A stretch of DNA of 64,000 nucleotides from Pseudomonas alkylphenolica (GTDB lineage: Bacteria > Pseudomonadota > Gammaproteobacteria > Pseudomonadales > Pseudomonadaceae): positions 1,481,501-1,545,500 of the forward strand of contig NZ_CP009048.1 of NCBI RefSeq assembly GCF_000746525.1, in the 5' to 3' direction. Made by a program: the position numbers and the translations under genes. The notes under the pieces are model-generated. The model had not been told where the DNA came from. It did not search any database and saw nothing but the letters and a program-made list of their open reading frames with translations. Positions 46,655 through 56,420 of this stretch are shown in pieces (within the stretch, counting starts at the first letter, position 1; the number at the start of each line of letters is the position of its first letter).

Positions 46655-49090
46655 ATGAAAATCTCATTTATCGTTCCTGCGTACAATGCTCAAGATTGTA
46701 TCGAAAAGTGCCTTTTTTCAATTCTTGAACAGCCTTTCTCAGACTTTGAAGTCATTGTTATTAATGATGGCTCCACTGATTCCACCCAGTCCATTCTGAA
46801 CTCATTTGCTTCTAAAGATGACCGGGTTAGGGTCTTCAGTCAGGAAAATGCGGGTCAGGGAGCGGCGCGCACGTTCGGGATAGCGCAGGCGAGAGGTGAA
46901 TATATCTGGTTCGTCGACAGCGATGATTGGATTCTCCCTTCGGTGCTGTCCAGGCTTAGTCGGATCCTTGAGCAGCAAGTGCCAGATGTTTTGCTGGTCA
47001 ATTTCGAGTTTGTCTACGATGGACATCCGGCTGTCCCGTCCAGTCTTGTGCCCTCGCATTTGTCTGGCACTATTATCAATCCGACAGATGATGTTTCGGT
47101 GTTTGCTGCAGTTTCTTGTTGGAATACGCCTCCATGGCGCTTGATATCCAAGCGAGTGCACCTGTTGGAGCACGGTATTACATTTGCACAGGGTGTCTTC
47201 TATGAGGACCACCCGTTTGCTATTCACCTGATGCTGACAGCGAATAAAGTATATGTTGATGGTGGTATTTCCTATGCCTACTACCAGCGCGCAACCTCTA
47301 CCACTAAAACCAACGATCAGAAAGCATTTGATTTCCTCACCATCAGGAAACAGTGTCTTGAGTTGTTCAAACGGTTTGGGCAATACGATGCATTGGCTCC
47401 GGTTGTATCGACCTATATTCTTCCAGTTAACTTCTATCAAGCTCATGTTGCGGAGGAATACCGGCATGCATTTCTGTCCCGACTTAAAGTTGATCTGGAA
47501 CCAACGGATGTAGATTTTGCCAGAAAGCATGGTGACTGGGTAGTTCAGGCCTTTGGCGAGGCCGCTCAGGCCGGTGATCCGGCATTAATAGAAAAAGCTT
47601 ACAAACTTCACGCTTTCAGAAATCGCTATAGCCCAGCAGGCGCCAAGCGTTTTTTGCAAAGAGTTCGTGCTGCTCTTTCTCATCGTATAATGGTTAAGAT
47701 AGTTCGACTCAAGCAGATTATTTTGAGTCGCCAATCGCATGCTGGTGTCGATACCAGTGGCCGCCGATTTCTGCAGGCTGGCGAAGGTGTGCGGTTAGAA
47801 CCACTGTACATTGATGTGCGGGTGAAAATCGAAGATCGCCCCTATGTAACAGTTGGAGATTACAGTCATATAGGTGGAACTTTTGTCTTTGAGCGAGGGC
47901 TGGGATCTATCACCATTGGCAGCAAAAGCTCGATCGGCGGTGGATGCAAGATTATTTGTACTCAGGAACAAGGCATCCATATTGGCGATAATGTGATGTT
48001 GTCCTGGGACTGCACCCTGATGGATTCCGATGCTCACTCTTTAAATCCAGATGTGCGTGCCAATGATGCATATGACTGGAAAGTCGGCGTCGATGCCAAT
48101 CGCATGGGGGCTTACAAGGATTGGTCACAAGTGGCTTGCGCGCCGATTCACATTGAGGATAACGTCTGGATTGGTTTTGAGACTGCTATTCTGAAGGGGG
48201 TACGAATCGGTAAGGGGGCGGTGATTGGCGCCAGGTCAATGGTGACCAAAAATGTTCCTGACTACTGTATTTTTGCAGGTTCGCCGGCCCGATTTGTCTC
48301 GCTGGTTCCGCGGGAGCACTGGGAGTGGGAGGAGATTATTCACGCGTTACAAGCTGACCCTTCCAGCCGCCAAATGTTGGAGGACTCCTACCTTTCGTCT
48401 GATCTTTTCGCTTCCCTGCTCAGATTTCGTGATAGCGAAGAGTTTCGCTCAACACTCGCCGAAATCAAAAAGCGTGCACCTGAGGCAAAGACAATTCTAG
48501 ATATTGGTGGTGCTGGTGGTGTTATGTCGGTTGCGTTGGCGCTAGAAGGGTATCACGTTACCCTCGCAGAACCGTCTGGCGATACCATTGCAGGGGTCCA
48601 GGGGGCTAGAAACCTGTCGCAAGTTGCTAATGAGTTACTTGATTCGACGGTCATGACGCGTGTTGACATTCGCCAGGCGACAATCGAACAGTTCCAGCCG
48701 ACAGGTACCTATGACATTGTCTACTGTCGTCAAGTCGTTCACCACTTCCATGACCCTGTCATGGCGTTGAAAAAGGTCAGTAGCTTACTCAGTGAAAAGG
48801 GTGTGGCTATGTTCGTCAGAGAACATGTTATTTTTGACGATGAGGATAAGGAACGTTTCTTGGAAGGGCATGCACTCCAGAAATATACTGGAGGTGAAAA
48901 TGCATACACGGCAGAAGAGTACTGTGCATTTATTGAAGCTGCAGGTATGCGACTGGCTAAACAATATGCGTTCAAGGAAAGCCCGATAAACTTCTATCCT
49001 CACAGTCAAGAAGCTGCCTTGTTACTGGATGAATCAAGTATCTCCGGGCGTCCATATTCCTTTATCGCAGTGAATAAGGAAAGCGCATGA
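46655..49090 (+). CDS. Three-domain fusion: GT2 glycosyltransferase, hexapeptide acyltransferase, SAM methyltransferase
   Basis: An 811-residue protein. GT2 domain at about 1-230: SFIVPAYNAQDCIEKCLFS, NDGSTDSTQ and VDSDDW at 87-92. A left-handed beta-helix acyltransferase lies at about 390-555: ITIGSKSSIGGGCKII, DSDAHSLNP with a likely catalytic His, and VIGARSMVTKNVPDYCIFAG. A class I methyltransferase lies at about 605-811: TILDIGGAGGVMSVALALEG and DIVYCRQVVHHFHDP. One polypeptide could thus add, acylate and methylate a terminal sugar. The start at ATG 46655 lacks a ribosome site; TTG 46640, overlapping the previous stop, is an alternative. A chain-capping role is inference from the Wzt next door. 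Confidence 0.85.
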   Translation: MKISFIVPAYNAQDCIEKCLFSILEQPFSDFEVIVINDGSTDSTQSILNSFASKDDRVRVFSQENAGQGAARTFGIAQARGEYIWFVDSDDWILPSVLSRLSRILEQQVPDVLLVNFEFVYDGHPAVPSSLVPSHLSGTIINPTDDVSVFAAVSCWNTPPWRLISKRVHLLEHGITFAQGVFYEDHPFAIHLMLTANKVYVDGGISYAYYQRATSTTKTNDQKAFDFLTIRKQCLELFKRFGQYDALAPVVSTYILPVNFYQAHVAEEYRHAFLSRLKVDLEPTDVDFARKHGDWVVQAFGEAAQAGDPALIEKAYKLHAFRNRYSPAGAKRFLQRVRAALSHRIMVKIVRLKQIILSRQSHAGVDTSGRRFLQAGEGVRLEPLYIDVRVKIEDRPYVTVGDYSHIGGTFVFERGLGSITIGSKSSIGGGCKIICTQEQGIHIGDNVMLSWDCTLMDSDAHSLNPDVRANDAYDWKVGVDANRMGAYKDWSQVACAPIHIEDNVWIGFETAILKGVRIGKGAVIGARSMVTKNVPDYCIFAGSPARFVSLVPREHWEWEEIIHALQADPSSRQMLEDSYLSSDLFASLLRFRDSEEFRSTLAEIKKRAPEAKTILDIGGAGGVMSVALALEGYHVTLAEPSGDTIAGVQGARNLSQVANELLDSTVMTRVDIRQATIEQFQPTGTYDIVYCRQVVHHFHDPVMALKKVSSLLSEKGVAMFVREHVIFDDEDKERFLEGHALQKYTGGENAYTAEEYCAFIEAAGMRLAKQYAFKESPINFYPHSQEAALLLDESSISGRPYSFIAVNKESA

Positions 49091-49983
49091 AAGTTCTCGT
49101 AGTGGGTGCGTATGGCTTTATCGGTCGGCGCCTTGTCACAAAGCTCGAGCAATTGGGGTATCAGGTTGCCAAGGCTGATATTTTCAGGCAGGGCACTGAT
49201 GATTGCGAGGTTTTCAGCCCGGATCAACCGGACTTTCAAAAGCTGTTTGCTTCTCAGTCGCCGGATGTCTGTATCAACTGCACAGGCGCGGCTAGTGTCC
49301 CAGCCTCCTTTGATACTCCATTTAACGACTACACACTGAATACGTTACGCGTAATTCAGATGCTTGAAGCTATCCGTCTGGTTTCACCAGAGACTCGATT
49401 TATTCATTTTTCCAGTGCAGCAGTTTATGGAAATCCGCTGGCTTCGCCCATCAGTGAAACTGCTGATATAGCACCCTTGTCGCCCTACGGCTGGCATAAA
49501 AGAAGCGCAGAGTTGGCCTGCCAAGAATACCATGCATTATATAAGGTACAGAGTCTGTCGCTGAGGGTATTCTCTGCTTATGGGCCAGGTTTGAAAAAAC
49601 AGATATTCTGGGACGTCTACCAAAAGGCGCTGGCTAGCAACAAGCAAATCGAGCTATTTGGCACGGGCCTGGAAACGCGAGACTTTATTTACGTAGACGA
49701 CATTGCTGTCTGTGTTGATACTTTGATACAACATGCGGTTTTTGATGCGCGTGCCGTCAATGTGGCCAACGGAGAGGCTTCGACAATTGCAGATGCGGTT
49801 TCAACATTACTTGAGGCGCTGAATTTTAAGCGAGATATCATGTTCTCCGGTGCTGGCCGCCAAGGAGATCCTTCCTGTTGGCAAGCTGACGTATCTTATT
49901 TGAATAGCATAGGTTTTACCCCGGCCTATAGTTTGAAACAAGGTTTGGCAGAAGTTGCTCGGTGGATGGCGGGCGTTCAATAG
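49087..49983 (+). CDS. NAD-dependent sugar epimerase/dehydratase family protein
   Basis: A 298-residue extended SDR. VVGAYGFIGRRLVTKLEQLG binds the cofactor, FSSAAVYG carries the Ser, and YGWHKRSAE the Tyr-xxx-Lys. DFIYVDDIAVCVDTLIQH is the typical C-terminal marker. The substrate would be a nucleotide sugar: epimerase, reductase or dehydratase cannot be told apart. Its ATG overlaps the stop of the three-domain gene (ATGA), so the products are made together. It may supply the sugar that this enzyme attaches. Confidence 0.82.
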   Translation: MKVLVVGAYGFIGRRLVTKLEQLGYQVAKADIFRQGTDDCEVFSPDQPDFQKLFASQSPDVCINCTGAASVPASFDTPFNDYTLNTLRVIQMLEAIRLVSPETRFIHFSSAAVYGNPLASPISETADIAPLSPYGWHKRSAELACQEYHALYKVQSLSLRVFSAYGPGLKKQIFWDVYQKALASNKQIELFGTGLETRDFIYVDDIAVCVDTLIQHAVFDARAVNVANGEASTIADAVSTLLEALNFKRDIMFSGAGRQGDPSCWQADVSYLNSIGFTPAYSLKQGLAEVARWMAGVQ

Positions 49984-50044
49984 GGGGGGTGGTTTTTCAA
50001 AATTTTCTTTATTGTTTAGGATTTTAGGGTTTTAGGAGAGTCTT

Positions 50045-51226
50045 GTGTCAAAGCGTCCAGTAATTGGTATACCGTTCAACTACGACGAGAGCTGGATTGG
50101 CGGGACGTATTATATTAAAAATTTGATTAGTGCATTAGGGCTAATTGATGCGAAGCGCAGGCCGGACGTCTGGGTTGTCAGTCATTCGGAAAAGTCTTTC
50201 GAATTTATCAAGAGTACCACGGGCTATTCGCGTCTCAGTTGGATTAGGCCGGAGTTGATCAGCGGTGCTGATGGCGGTATTTCCAGAAAAGCGCGTTTGC
50301 TGTCATGGCTCATGCCAGGATTCAAAAAAAAGAAAGTTAGTTTCGATGTCATTTTTCCGTACCCCATTGATAGTAAACTTCAACAGACGGTATGCTGGAT
50401 TCCTGATTTTCAAGACAAGCGTCTTCCTGAGTTTTTCAGTGAGGCGGAGTTGACTGCGCGTGAGCAGCAGCACCGTGGGTATTTCAACAATTACCAGCAT
50501 ATTGTTTTCAGTAGTCATGCTGCGAAGCATGATTTTGAATGTTTTTATCCCGAAGCGTCGGTCAATAAGCATGTTGTGCAATTTGCGACATTTGAGCCGC
50601 CTGTGCTTGCTGATGATCAGGCTGAGATTCTCAGTCGTTATGCCTTGCCGGAAAGATATTTTTATTGCCCGAATCAGTTTTGGATTCACAAAAACCACGA
50701 GTTGGTAATCGAGGCTGTGCATCAACTTAAGCAGCAGGGTATAAGTGTGGTTGTTGCTTTTTCGGGTAAGGAGCATGACCATCGTGCACCGGACCATACT
50801 CAACAGCTTAAAGAGCTCGTGGCGCGTTATGATTTGACGGAAAATATCCGTTTTCTCGGTTTCATACCGCGCGCTGATCAGATGGTTGTTTTTCAGCGCG
50901 CAATTTGTGTTCTGCAGCCCTCACTATTCGAAGGTTGGTCGACCGTGATCGAGGATGCCAAGTCTCTATCTCAGTACGTATTGGCTGCTGATATCCCGGC
51001 TAATGTTGAACAAACCAAGGATAATATCGAGTTCTTCAACCCTCGAGAGGCGACAGAGTTGGCTGGATTGCTAAAAAAATATGCGAACATTGATCCTCCT
51101 CGCGTTCCTGTTGACTATAGTTCCTTCCAAAGGCAGTTTGCCGAGTCCTTTATGGGGGTTGTTGCCGCAGTGATGGCGAATTCAGCGACCGCACCATGCG
51201 AGTCCAGCGAGAGGGGAAGAACTTGA
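50045..51226 (+). CDS. GT4-type glycosyltransferase
   Basis: A 393-residue GT-B fold enzyme. The C-terminal half has YFYCPNQFWIHKNHELVIEA, NIRFLGFIPRADQMVVFQRA and PSLFEGWSTVIEDAKSLSQ, the acidic-loop region that holds the nucleotide sugar in GT4. The start is GTG at 50045 with AGGAG 8 nt before. A 61-bp gap precedes it. As in the A-band polymerising enzymes of P. aeruginosa (WbpX/Y/Z are GT4), it could extend the backbone; the sugar is unknown. Its stop overlaps the wzm start (TTGA). Confidence 0.85.
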   Translation: MSKRPVIGIPFNYDESWIGGTYYIKNLISALGLIDAKRRPDVWVVSHSEKSFEFIKSTTGYSRLSWIRPELISGADGGISRKARLLSWLMPGFKKKKVSFDVIFPYPIDSKLQQTVCWIPDFQDKRLPEFFSEAELTAREQQHRGYFNNYQHIVFSSHAAKHDFECFYPEASVNKHVVQFATFEPPVLADDQAEILSRYALPERYFYCPNQFWIHKNHELVIEAVHQLKQQGISVVVAFSGKEHDHRAPDHTQQLKELVARYDLTENIRFLGFIPRADQMVVFQRAICVLQPSLFEGWSTVIEDAKSLSQYVLAADIPANVEQTKDNIEFFNPREATELAGLLKKYANIDPPRVPVDYSSFQRQFAESFMGVVAAVMANSATAPCESSERGRT

Positions 51227-52038
51227 ATACTGGATTTATGTTGGGCATACGCTCGTTGACCCGTAACCGGGGGCTAATCGTGCAGATGACCTTGCGTGAT
51301 ATTTCTATGCGCTATAAGAATTCTTTTCTTGGCGGGCTTTGGATTGTTGGTCAGCCGCTGATTCAGTTGATGTTGTATGGCTTCGTCTTTCAGGTCGTTT
51401 TGCGCTCGCGGTGGGGACTACAGACGCCGGACGGACAGGAGGTCCCCTTTGGGCTTCTGTTGTTTTGCGGCATTTTACTGCATGGGTTATTGGCAGATAC
51501 GATGGTTCGCGCCCCTTCGCTGGTTGTAAGTAATACGTCCTACGTCAAGCGAGTTATTTTTCCGCTGGAAATTCTCCCAGTTATAACTGTTGGTAGTACT
51601 GCAGTTGGAATATTTATTGGTTTCGTTATTCTGTTGGCGGCCTCCCTGTATTACTTGGGCTTCCACGGCTTGAATATATTGCTGCTGCCGATACCTATTG
51701 GTTTGTTGGTGCTGCTTACACTTGGTGTCGGCTGGCTGTTGTCTGCGATCGGAGTTTTTTTTCGCGACTTGTCACAAATTACCAGTAGTCTTGCGACTAT
51801 TATGCTCTTTACCGCCCCTATCTGTTATCCGGCGGAGATGGTGCCGTCAGAGTTTCGTTGGTTGTTGAATATCAACCCGTTAACCATTCCAGTTGAGACT
51901 GTGCGGACATTGCTATTTTCAAATGATCCTGTGCAGTGGGCGTCGTTAGGCGTGTATGCCGCTTTCGCACTGCTGGCGGCAGCCTTCGGTTATTTTGTTT
52001 TTTATAGAATGCGGGCAGGGTTTGCCGATGTCCTCTGA
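51223..52038 (+). CDS. wzm: O-antigen ABC transporter permease Wzm
   Basis: A 271-residue ABC-2 membrane protein. Six membrane helices are seen, and LRDISMRYKNSFLGGLWIVG is the amphipathic gate region of Wzm/KpsM proteins; GWLLSAIGVFFRDLSQI carries the conserved cytoplasmic loop before the last helices. With Wzt it moves a complete undecaprenyl-PP-linked polysaccharide across the inner membrane. The TTG at 51223 is chosen because GAGGGGAAG lies at ideal distance; ATG 51238 is possible. It overlaps its neighbours on both sides (4 and 11 bp). Confidence 0.93.
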   Translation: MNTGFMLGIRSLTRNRGLIVQMTLRDISMRYKNSFLGGLWIVGQPLIQLMLYGFVFQVVLRSRWGLQTPDGQEVPFGLLLFCGILLHGLLADTMVRAPSLVVSNTSYVKRVIFPLEILPVITVGSTAVGIFIGFVILLAASLYYLGFHGLNILLLPIPIGLLVLLTLGVGWLLSAIGVFFRDLSQITSSLATIMLFTAPICYPAEMVPSEFRWLLNINPLTIPVETVRTLLFSNDPVQWASLGVYAAFALLAAAFGYFVFYRMRAGFADVL

Positions 52039-53410
52039 ATTCGCTATTCGAGTTGATAACGTTTCTAAACGGTACGCTCTTTTCAAGACGCCGATGCAGC
52101 GAATTAGAGGTTTGCTGTTTAATGGCAGTAAGAAGCAGGAATATTTTCAGGCGCTTCAGCCTTTGTCGTTCGATATTACCCGTGGTCGATTTTTAGGGAT
52201 AATCGGGCAAAATGGCAGTGGTAAATCGACGCTGCTGCAACTAATTAGCGGCATTCTTCTTCCTTCCACCGGGAGTGTTTCGGTTACAGGGCGTGTAGCT
52301 GCCTTGCTTGAACTGGGGGCTGGTTTTAACCCGGAGTTCACCGGTAGGGAAAATGCACGACTGAATGCGCAGATATTAGGGATATCCGGTAAACAGTTTG
52401 AACAGGTTTTTCCTGAGATCGAAGCTTTTGCAGATATAGGGGAGTTTATTGACAGTCCTGTCAAATCCTACTCCAGCGGTATGTTTGTAAGGCTTGCCTT
52501 TGCTGTCCAGGCCTGCATCGATCCAGATGTTCTTATTGTTGATGAGGCGTTGGCCGTTGGTGATATTTTCTTTCGATTAAAGTGTTATGAGCGGCTTGAA
52601 AGGCTCAGGGATAAAGGTTGTACTGTCATCTTGGTGACTCACAGTATGGACGATGTGATGCACTACTGTGATCAAGTATTACTCCTGCATCGTGGCGAGG
52701 CAGTTTTTCTCGGTGATGCGACTGAGGCGATTAACCGCTACTATGCTCTCGGTCACGTCAATGCGCGTAAACTAATCAATGAAGACGCTGCCAGGTTGAA
52801 TGAAGCGGCTGCGCATATGACCGATATCAGTAACGAAGTTGAAGTAGGTGATGCACCCGCCTGGCCACAAGAAGCATACATAGATACAACCCAGCGGGAA
52901 CAAACTGGTGATGGTCTGATCGAATGCGTTCGGATTGCGTTGACGAATGCGCAGGACGAAGCAAGGCAGGTTTTTCACCAGTTCGATACGCTAAGGGTTC
53001 ATGCTGAATTCAGAGCTCGGGCCGACCTAGAGACACCCGTTGCAGGTTTTGTGGTTCGTACTGACCGCGGCGTCATCGTTCATGGACGTAACTCCGGTCA
53101 ATGTGGTTCCCCTGTACCTAAGCGAATCAAGGATGGCCAACTGCTCCGTGTGGTGTACGATATCCCTCTAGACTTTTCTGCGGGCGAATACTTGCTTGAC
53201 CTTGGTTTTGCAACTTGGCCAACTCTACTATTTGAGAAAATATCCAGCTCCACAATGGCCGAAATCGAGTCGTCATCAGCTCGGCATTGTGTGCTGTCCG
53301 GCGCAGCATCTTTTTCTATTGTTCCTAAGGGGCATTTGGGCTTCAGTGCACAGCCCTTCTATGGAATTGCCAATGTTGGTTCGGCAGTGAGAGTCAGCAT
53401 TGTCGGGTGA
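52028..53410 (+). CDS. wzt: O-antigen ABC transporter ATPase Wzt with C-terminal polysaccharide-binding domain
   Basis: 460 residues. The ATPase part has Walker A IGQNGSGKSTLL (about residue 58), signature YSSGMFVRLAFA and Walker B VLIVDEALAVGD. The C-terminal third (about 310-460: CVRIALTNAQDEARQVF and FVVRTDRGVIVHGRNSGQ) matches Wzt C-terminal carbohydrate-binding domains, which bind the capped non-reducing end of the chain in E. coli O8/O9a. Short Wzt proteins lack it. The ATG at 52028 is in the end of wzm (11-bp overlap). A matching capping enzyme is expected, and the three-domain protein is the best candidate. Confidence 0.92.
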   Translation: MSSEFAIRVDNVSKRYALFKTPMQRIRGLLFNGSKKQEYFQALQPLSFDITRGRFLGIIGQNGSGKSTLLQLISGILLPSTGSVSVTGRVAALLELGAGFNPEFTGRENARLNAQILGISGKQFEQVFPEIEAFADIGEFIDSPVKSYSSGMFVRLAFAVQACIDPDVLIVDEALAVGDIFFRLKCYERLERLRDKGCTVILVTHSMDDVMHYCDQVLLLHRGEAVFLGDATEAINRYYALGHVNARKLINEDAARLNEAAAHMTDISNEVEVGDAPAWPQEAYIDTTQREQTGDGLIECVRIALTNAQDEARQVFHQFDTLRVHAEFRARADLETPVAGFVVRTDRGVIVHGRNSGQCGSPVPKRIKDGQLLRVVYDIPLDFSAGEYLLDLGFATWPTLLFEKISSSTMAEIESSSARHCVLSGAASFSIVPKGHLGFSAQPFYGIANVGSAVRVSIVG

Positions 53411-53429
53411 AGGGCGGGAGGATGAGAGA

Positions 53430-54350
53430 ATGAGTCAGGAACGCTCCTGGGGGGTAAGGATTCGCAAGTTGCTAGGGATCAAGCTTGGCGTGTTGTTTCA
53501 GACTTCGCCAGAGTCCCTGGTCTTAGCGCAGCAACCGATGAGGTCTCTCCCTGGTAATGGTGATTTTCCTAGCATATCGATTGTAACGCCTTCATTTCAA
53601 CAGGGGCAATTCATTGGGCGTACAATTCGCAGCGTTTTGGAGCAGGGTTATCCGCAGCTTGAGTATATAGTTCAAGACTCATGTTCGGATGATGAAACGG
53701 CAGAAGTTGTTAATGGTTTTGTATCTCCGCAGTTGAAGTTTTACTCAGAGAAGGATCGCGGGCAGGCGGATGCAATCAATCTAGGATTTCTGAAGTCTTC
53801 CGGGGAAATAATGTGCTACTTAAACTCGGACGATGTATTAATGCCTGGAACACTCGCCAGAGTCGGGGCGTTTTTCAATAGTAATCCAGACATTGAAGTT
53901 GTATACGGTAATCGGTTGATTATCAATGAGCACGATCTTCTTGTGGGGCGCTGGGTGCTTCCTGGGCACGATGCAACGTTGTTGCGACACGTTGACTATG
54001 TGCCCCAGGAGACGTTGTTCTGGCGCCGTTCTCTGTGGGCTCGCGCAGGGGGTTTTGTTGATGATAAACTAGCTTTTGCCTTGGATTGGGATCTATTGTT
54101 GCGTTTTGTCAATGTGGATGCGAGGTTTTCTCATCTTCCTGATTTTCTCGGTGCTTTCAGGGTGCATGAGGCTCAGAAAACCAGCAGTCACTACGCCCAG
54201 GTGGGAGTAAAGGAGATGCGACAGATGCGTTCGCGCTATGCCCCAAGTCTTTATTCTCGACTACTTATGCCGTTTCGGCATATGTGCTTTCTGCTTAAAC
54301 ACATTTATTTTGATAGAAAAATCTTACGTGCTGTTGCAAGTGGCAAGTAA
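53430..54350 (+). CDS. Family 2 glycosyltransferase
   Basis: 306 residues. SISIVTPSFQQGQFIGRTIR opens the GT-A fold after a 50-residue basic leader (VRIRKLLGIKLGVLFQTS). DSCSDDETAEVV and the nucleotide/metal site CYLNSDDVLMPGTL follow, and LDWDLLLRFV the acceptor side. The ATG at 53430 has GGAGG 8 nt upstream, better than the earlier open frame. It stands 19 bp after wzt. It is likely one of the chain-building enzymes. The donor is unknown. Confidence 0.86.
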   Translation: MSQERSWGVRIRKLLGIKLGVLFQTSPESLVLAQQPMRSLPGNGDFPSISIVTPSFQQGQFIGRTIRSVLEQGYPQLEYIVQDSCSDDETAEVVNGFVSPQLKFYSEKDRGQADAINLGFLKSSGEIMCYLNSDDVLMPGTLARVGAFFNSNPDIEVVYGNRLIINEHDLLVGRWVLPGHDATLLRHVDYVPQETLFWRRSLWARAGGFVDDKLAFALDWDLLLRFVNVDARFSHLPDFLGAFRVHEAQKTSSHYAQVGVKEMRQMRSRYAPSLYSRLLMPFRHMCFLLKHIYFDRKILRAVASGK

Positions 54351-54368
54351 ACAATTTGAGGGATTTGT

Positions 54369-55451
54369 ATGAAAGTTGCACTCATTACGGGCGTTACCGG
54401 TCAAGATGGTGCCTACTTGGCCGAGTTGCTTCTTGGTAAGGGGTATGAGGTCCACGGTATCAAGCGGCGAACGTCGCTGTTTAATACGGATCGTATCGAC
54501 CATCTGTACCAGGACCCTCATGTAGAAAATCGCAACTTCATTCTCCATCATGGTGACTTGACCGATTCCACTAGCCTTATCCGGATCATTCAGTCGGTGC
54601 AGCCTGACGAGATATACAACCTCGCGGCGCAGTCCCATGTAGCCGTCAGTTTCGAAGAACCTGAGTACACTGCAAACTCCGACGCGCTGGGCGCACTGCG
54701 TATTCTTGAGGCCATCCGAATCCTTGGTCTTGAGAAAAAGACGCGCTTTTACCAGGCTTCCACGTCAGAGCTTTACGGGCTGGTGCAAGAGATCCCACAA
54801 CGGGAAACCACTCCATTCTATCCGCGTAGTCCGTATGCGGTTGCCAAGCTGTATGCGTACTGGATTACTGTCAACTACCGTGAAGCCTACGGTATGTATG
54901 CATGCAACGGTATCCTGTTCAACCACGAGTCCCCGATTCGAGGGGAAACTTTCGTTACCCGCAAGATTACCCGGGCGCTTGCTCGTATCAAGCTCGGACT
55001 TCAGGACTGCTTGTTCCTCGGCAATCTCGACTCCAAGCGCGATTGGGGTCATGCCCGCGATTACGTTGAAATGCAGTGGTTGATGCTGCAGCAGGAAAAG
55101 CCGGAAGATTTCGTCATTGCTACCGGTGTTCAGTACAGCGTACGCGACTTTGTTGATGCTGCCGCCAAGGAGCTGGAAATTGCTATCACCTGGAAAGGTG
55201 AGGGTGTCGATGAGAAAGGTTACGACGCCGATGGTAAATGCATCGTTGCCGTCGATCCTCGCTACTTCCGTCCAGCGGAGGTTGAAACGCTGCTGGGCGA
55301 TCCTTCGAACGCCAAAAACAAGCTGGGATGGACACCGAAGACATCCTTCGCCGAACTGGTATCCGAAATGGTCAGGGAAGACTTGAAGTCTGCCGAGCGG
55401 GATGAACTGGTCAAGAGTCGTGGGTATAAAGCCTTCAACTATCACGAGTAA
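54369..55451 (+). CDS. gmd: GDP-mannose 4,6-dehydratase Gmd
   Basis: A 360-residue extended [23 protein letters not shown] (NADP site), [28 protein letters not shown] with catalytic Thr/Glu, and [24 protein letters not shown] is Gmd-specific. It makes GDP-4-keto-6-deoxymannose from GDP-mannose, which comes from ManC. Codon use is GC-rich again compared with its flanking glycosyltransferases, so this gene may have a separate history. The next gene completes GDP-L-fucose. Confidence 0.96.
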   Translation: MKVALITGVTGQDGAYLAELLLGKGYEVHGIKRRTSLFNTDRIDHLYQDPHVENRNFILHHGDLTDSTSLIRIIQSVQPDEIYNLAAQSHVAVSFEEPEYTANSDALGALRILEAIRILGLEKKTRFYQASTSELYGLVQEIPQRETTPFYPRSPYAVAKLYAYWITVNYREAYGMYACNGILFNHESPIRGETFVTRKITRALARIKLGLQDCLFLGNLDSKRDWGHARDYVEMQWLMLQQEKPEDFVIATGVQYSVRDFVDAAAKELEIAITWKGEGVDEKGYDADGKCIVAVDPRYFRPAEVETLLGDPSNAKNKLGWTPKTSFAELVSEMVREDLKSAERDELVKSRGYKAFNYHE

Positions 55452-55459
55452 TATGCCCC

Positions 55460-56419
55460 ATGCCGTATAATCCAAAAATTTATGTGGCAGGTCATCGCGG
55501 GATGGTGGGCTCAGCCATCCTGCGTGCGCTTAGCGCGCAAGGTTTTACGAACCTGATCACACGTAATCGGGAGCAGCTTGATCTTTGCGATCAGCAGCAG
55601 GTGAGGGCTTTCTTTGAGTCCGAGCATCCGGATCAAGTCTACTTGGCGGCGGCAAAGGTGGGCGGCATCCATGCCAACAATACCTATCCGGCAGAGTTTA
55701 TTTACGAAAACTTGATGATTGAGGCCAACATTATTCATGAGGCTTGGCGTGCGGGTGTAAGGAAGCTGCTGTTCCTTGGATCTAGTTGCATTTACCCACG
55801 CCTTGCAGAGCAGCCCATGCGTGAAGACGCATTGCTAAGCGGAAAGCTTGAACAAACCAATGAGCCTTACGCTATCGCGAAAATTGCCGGCATAAAACTT
55901 TGTGAGTCTTACAATCGTCAGTATGCGACTGATTTCAGAAGCGTTATGCCGACGAATCTTTATGGTCCCGGGGATAATTACCATGCCCAGAATAGCCATG
56001 TGATACCCGCGCTCATACGTCGGTTTCACGAGGCTAAGGAGTCCGCTGCGCCTGTAGTGGAAATCTGGGGTAGTGGCACCCCCCGGCGGGAGTTCCTTTA
56101 TGTCGATGATATGGCGGCAGCGAGCTTGCATGTCATGGGGCTGGACAAGGCCGCTTATGAGGCAACAACGGAGCCGACGCTATCTCACATCAACGTAGGT
56201 TGTGGCGAGGATTTGACGATCCTCGAGCTAGCCTATGCGATATCCAAAGTCGTTGGTTACACCGGGGCTATCAAGTTCGACGCATCCAAGCCAGACGGCA
56301 CTCCTCGTAAGCTAATGGATGTCAGTCGCTTACGCTCTATGGGGTGGACTCCGACTGTTGGCCTTGAGCGGGGATTGTCTTGTGCCTATGCAGATTTCTT
56401 GATCAGCAGGAGGCAGTGA
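55460..56419 (+). CDS. fcl: GDP-L-fucose synthase
   Basis: A 319-residue epimerase/reductase: [43 protein letters not shown] with the catalytic Ser and Cys, YAIAKIAG with Tyr/Lys, and [10 protein letters not shown] with the His region. It turns GDP-4-keto-6-deoxymannose into GDP-L-fucose with NADPH. With ManC and Gmd this gives the full GDP-Fuc branch from mannose-1-P. It lies 8 bp after gmd. Confidence 0.94.
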   Translation: MPYNPKIYVAGHRGMVGSAILRALSAQGFTNLITRNREQLDLCDQQQVRAFFESEHPDQVYLAAAKVGGIHANNTYPAEFIYENLMIEANIIHEAWRAGVRKLLFLGSSCIYPRLAEQPMREDALLSGKLEQTNEPYAIAKIAGIKLCESYNRQYATDFRSVMPTNLYGPGDNYHAQNSHVIPALIRRFHEAKESAAPVVEIWGSGTPRREFLYVDDMAAASLHVMGLDKAAYEATTEPTLSHINVGCGEDLTILELAYAISKVVGYTGAIKFDASKPDGTPRKLMDVSRLRSMGWTPTVGLERGLSCAYADFLISRRQ

Positions 56420-56420
56420 T

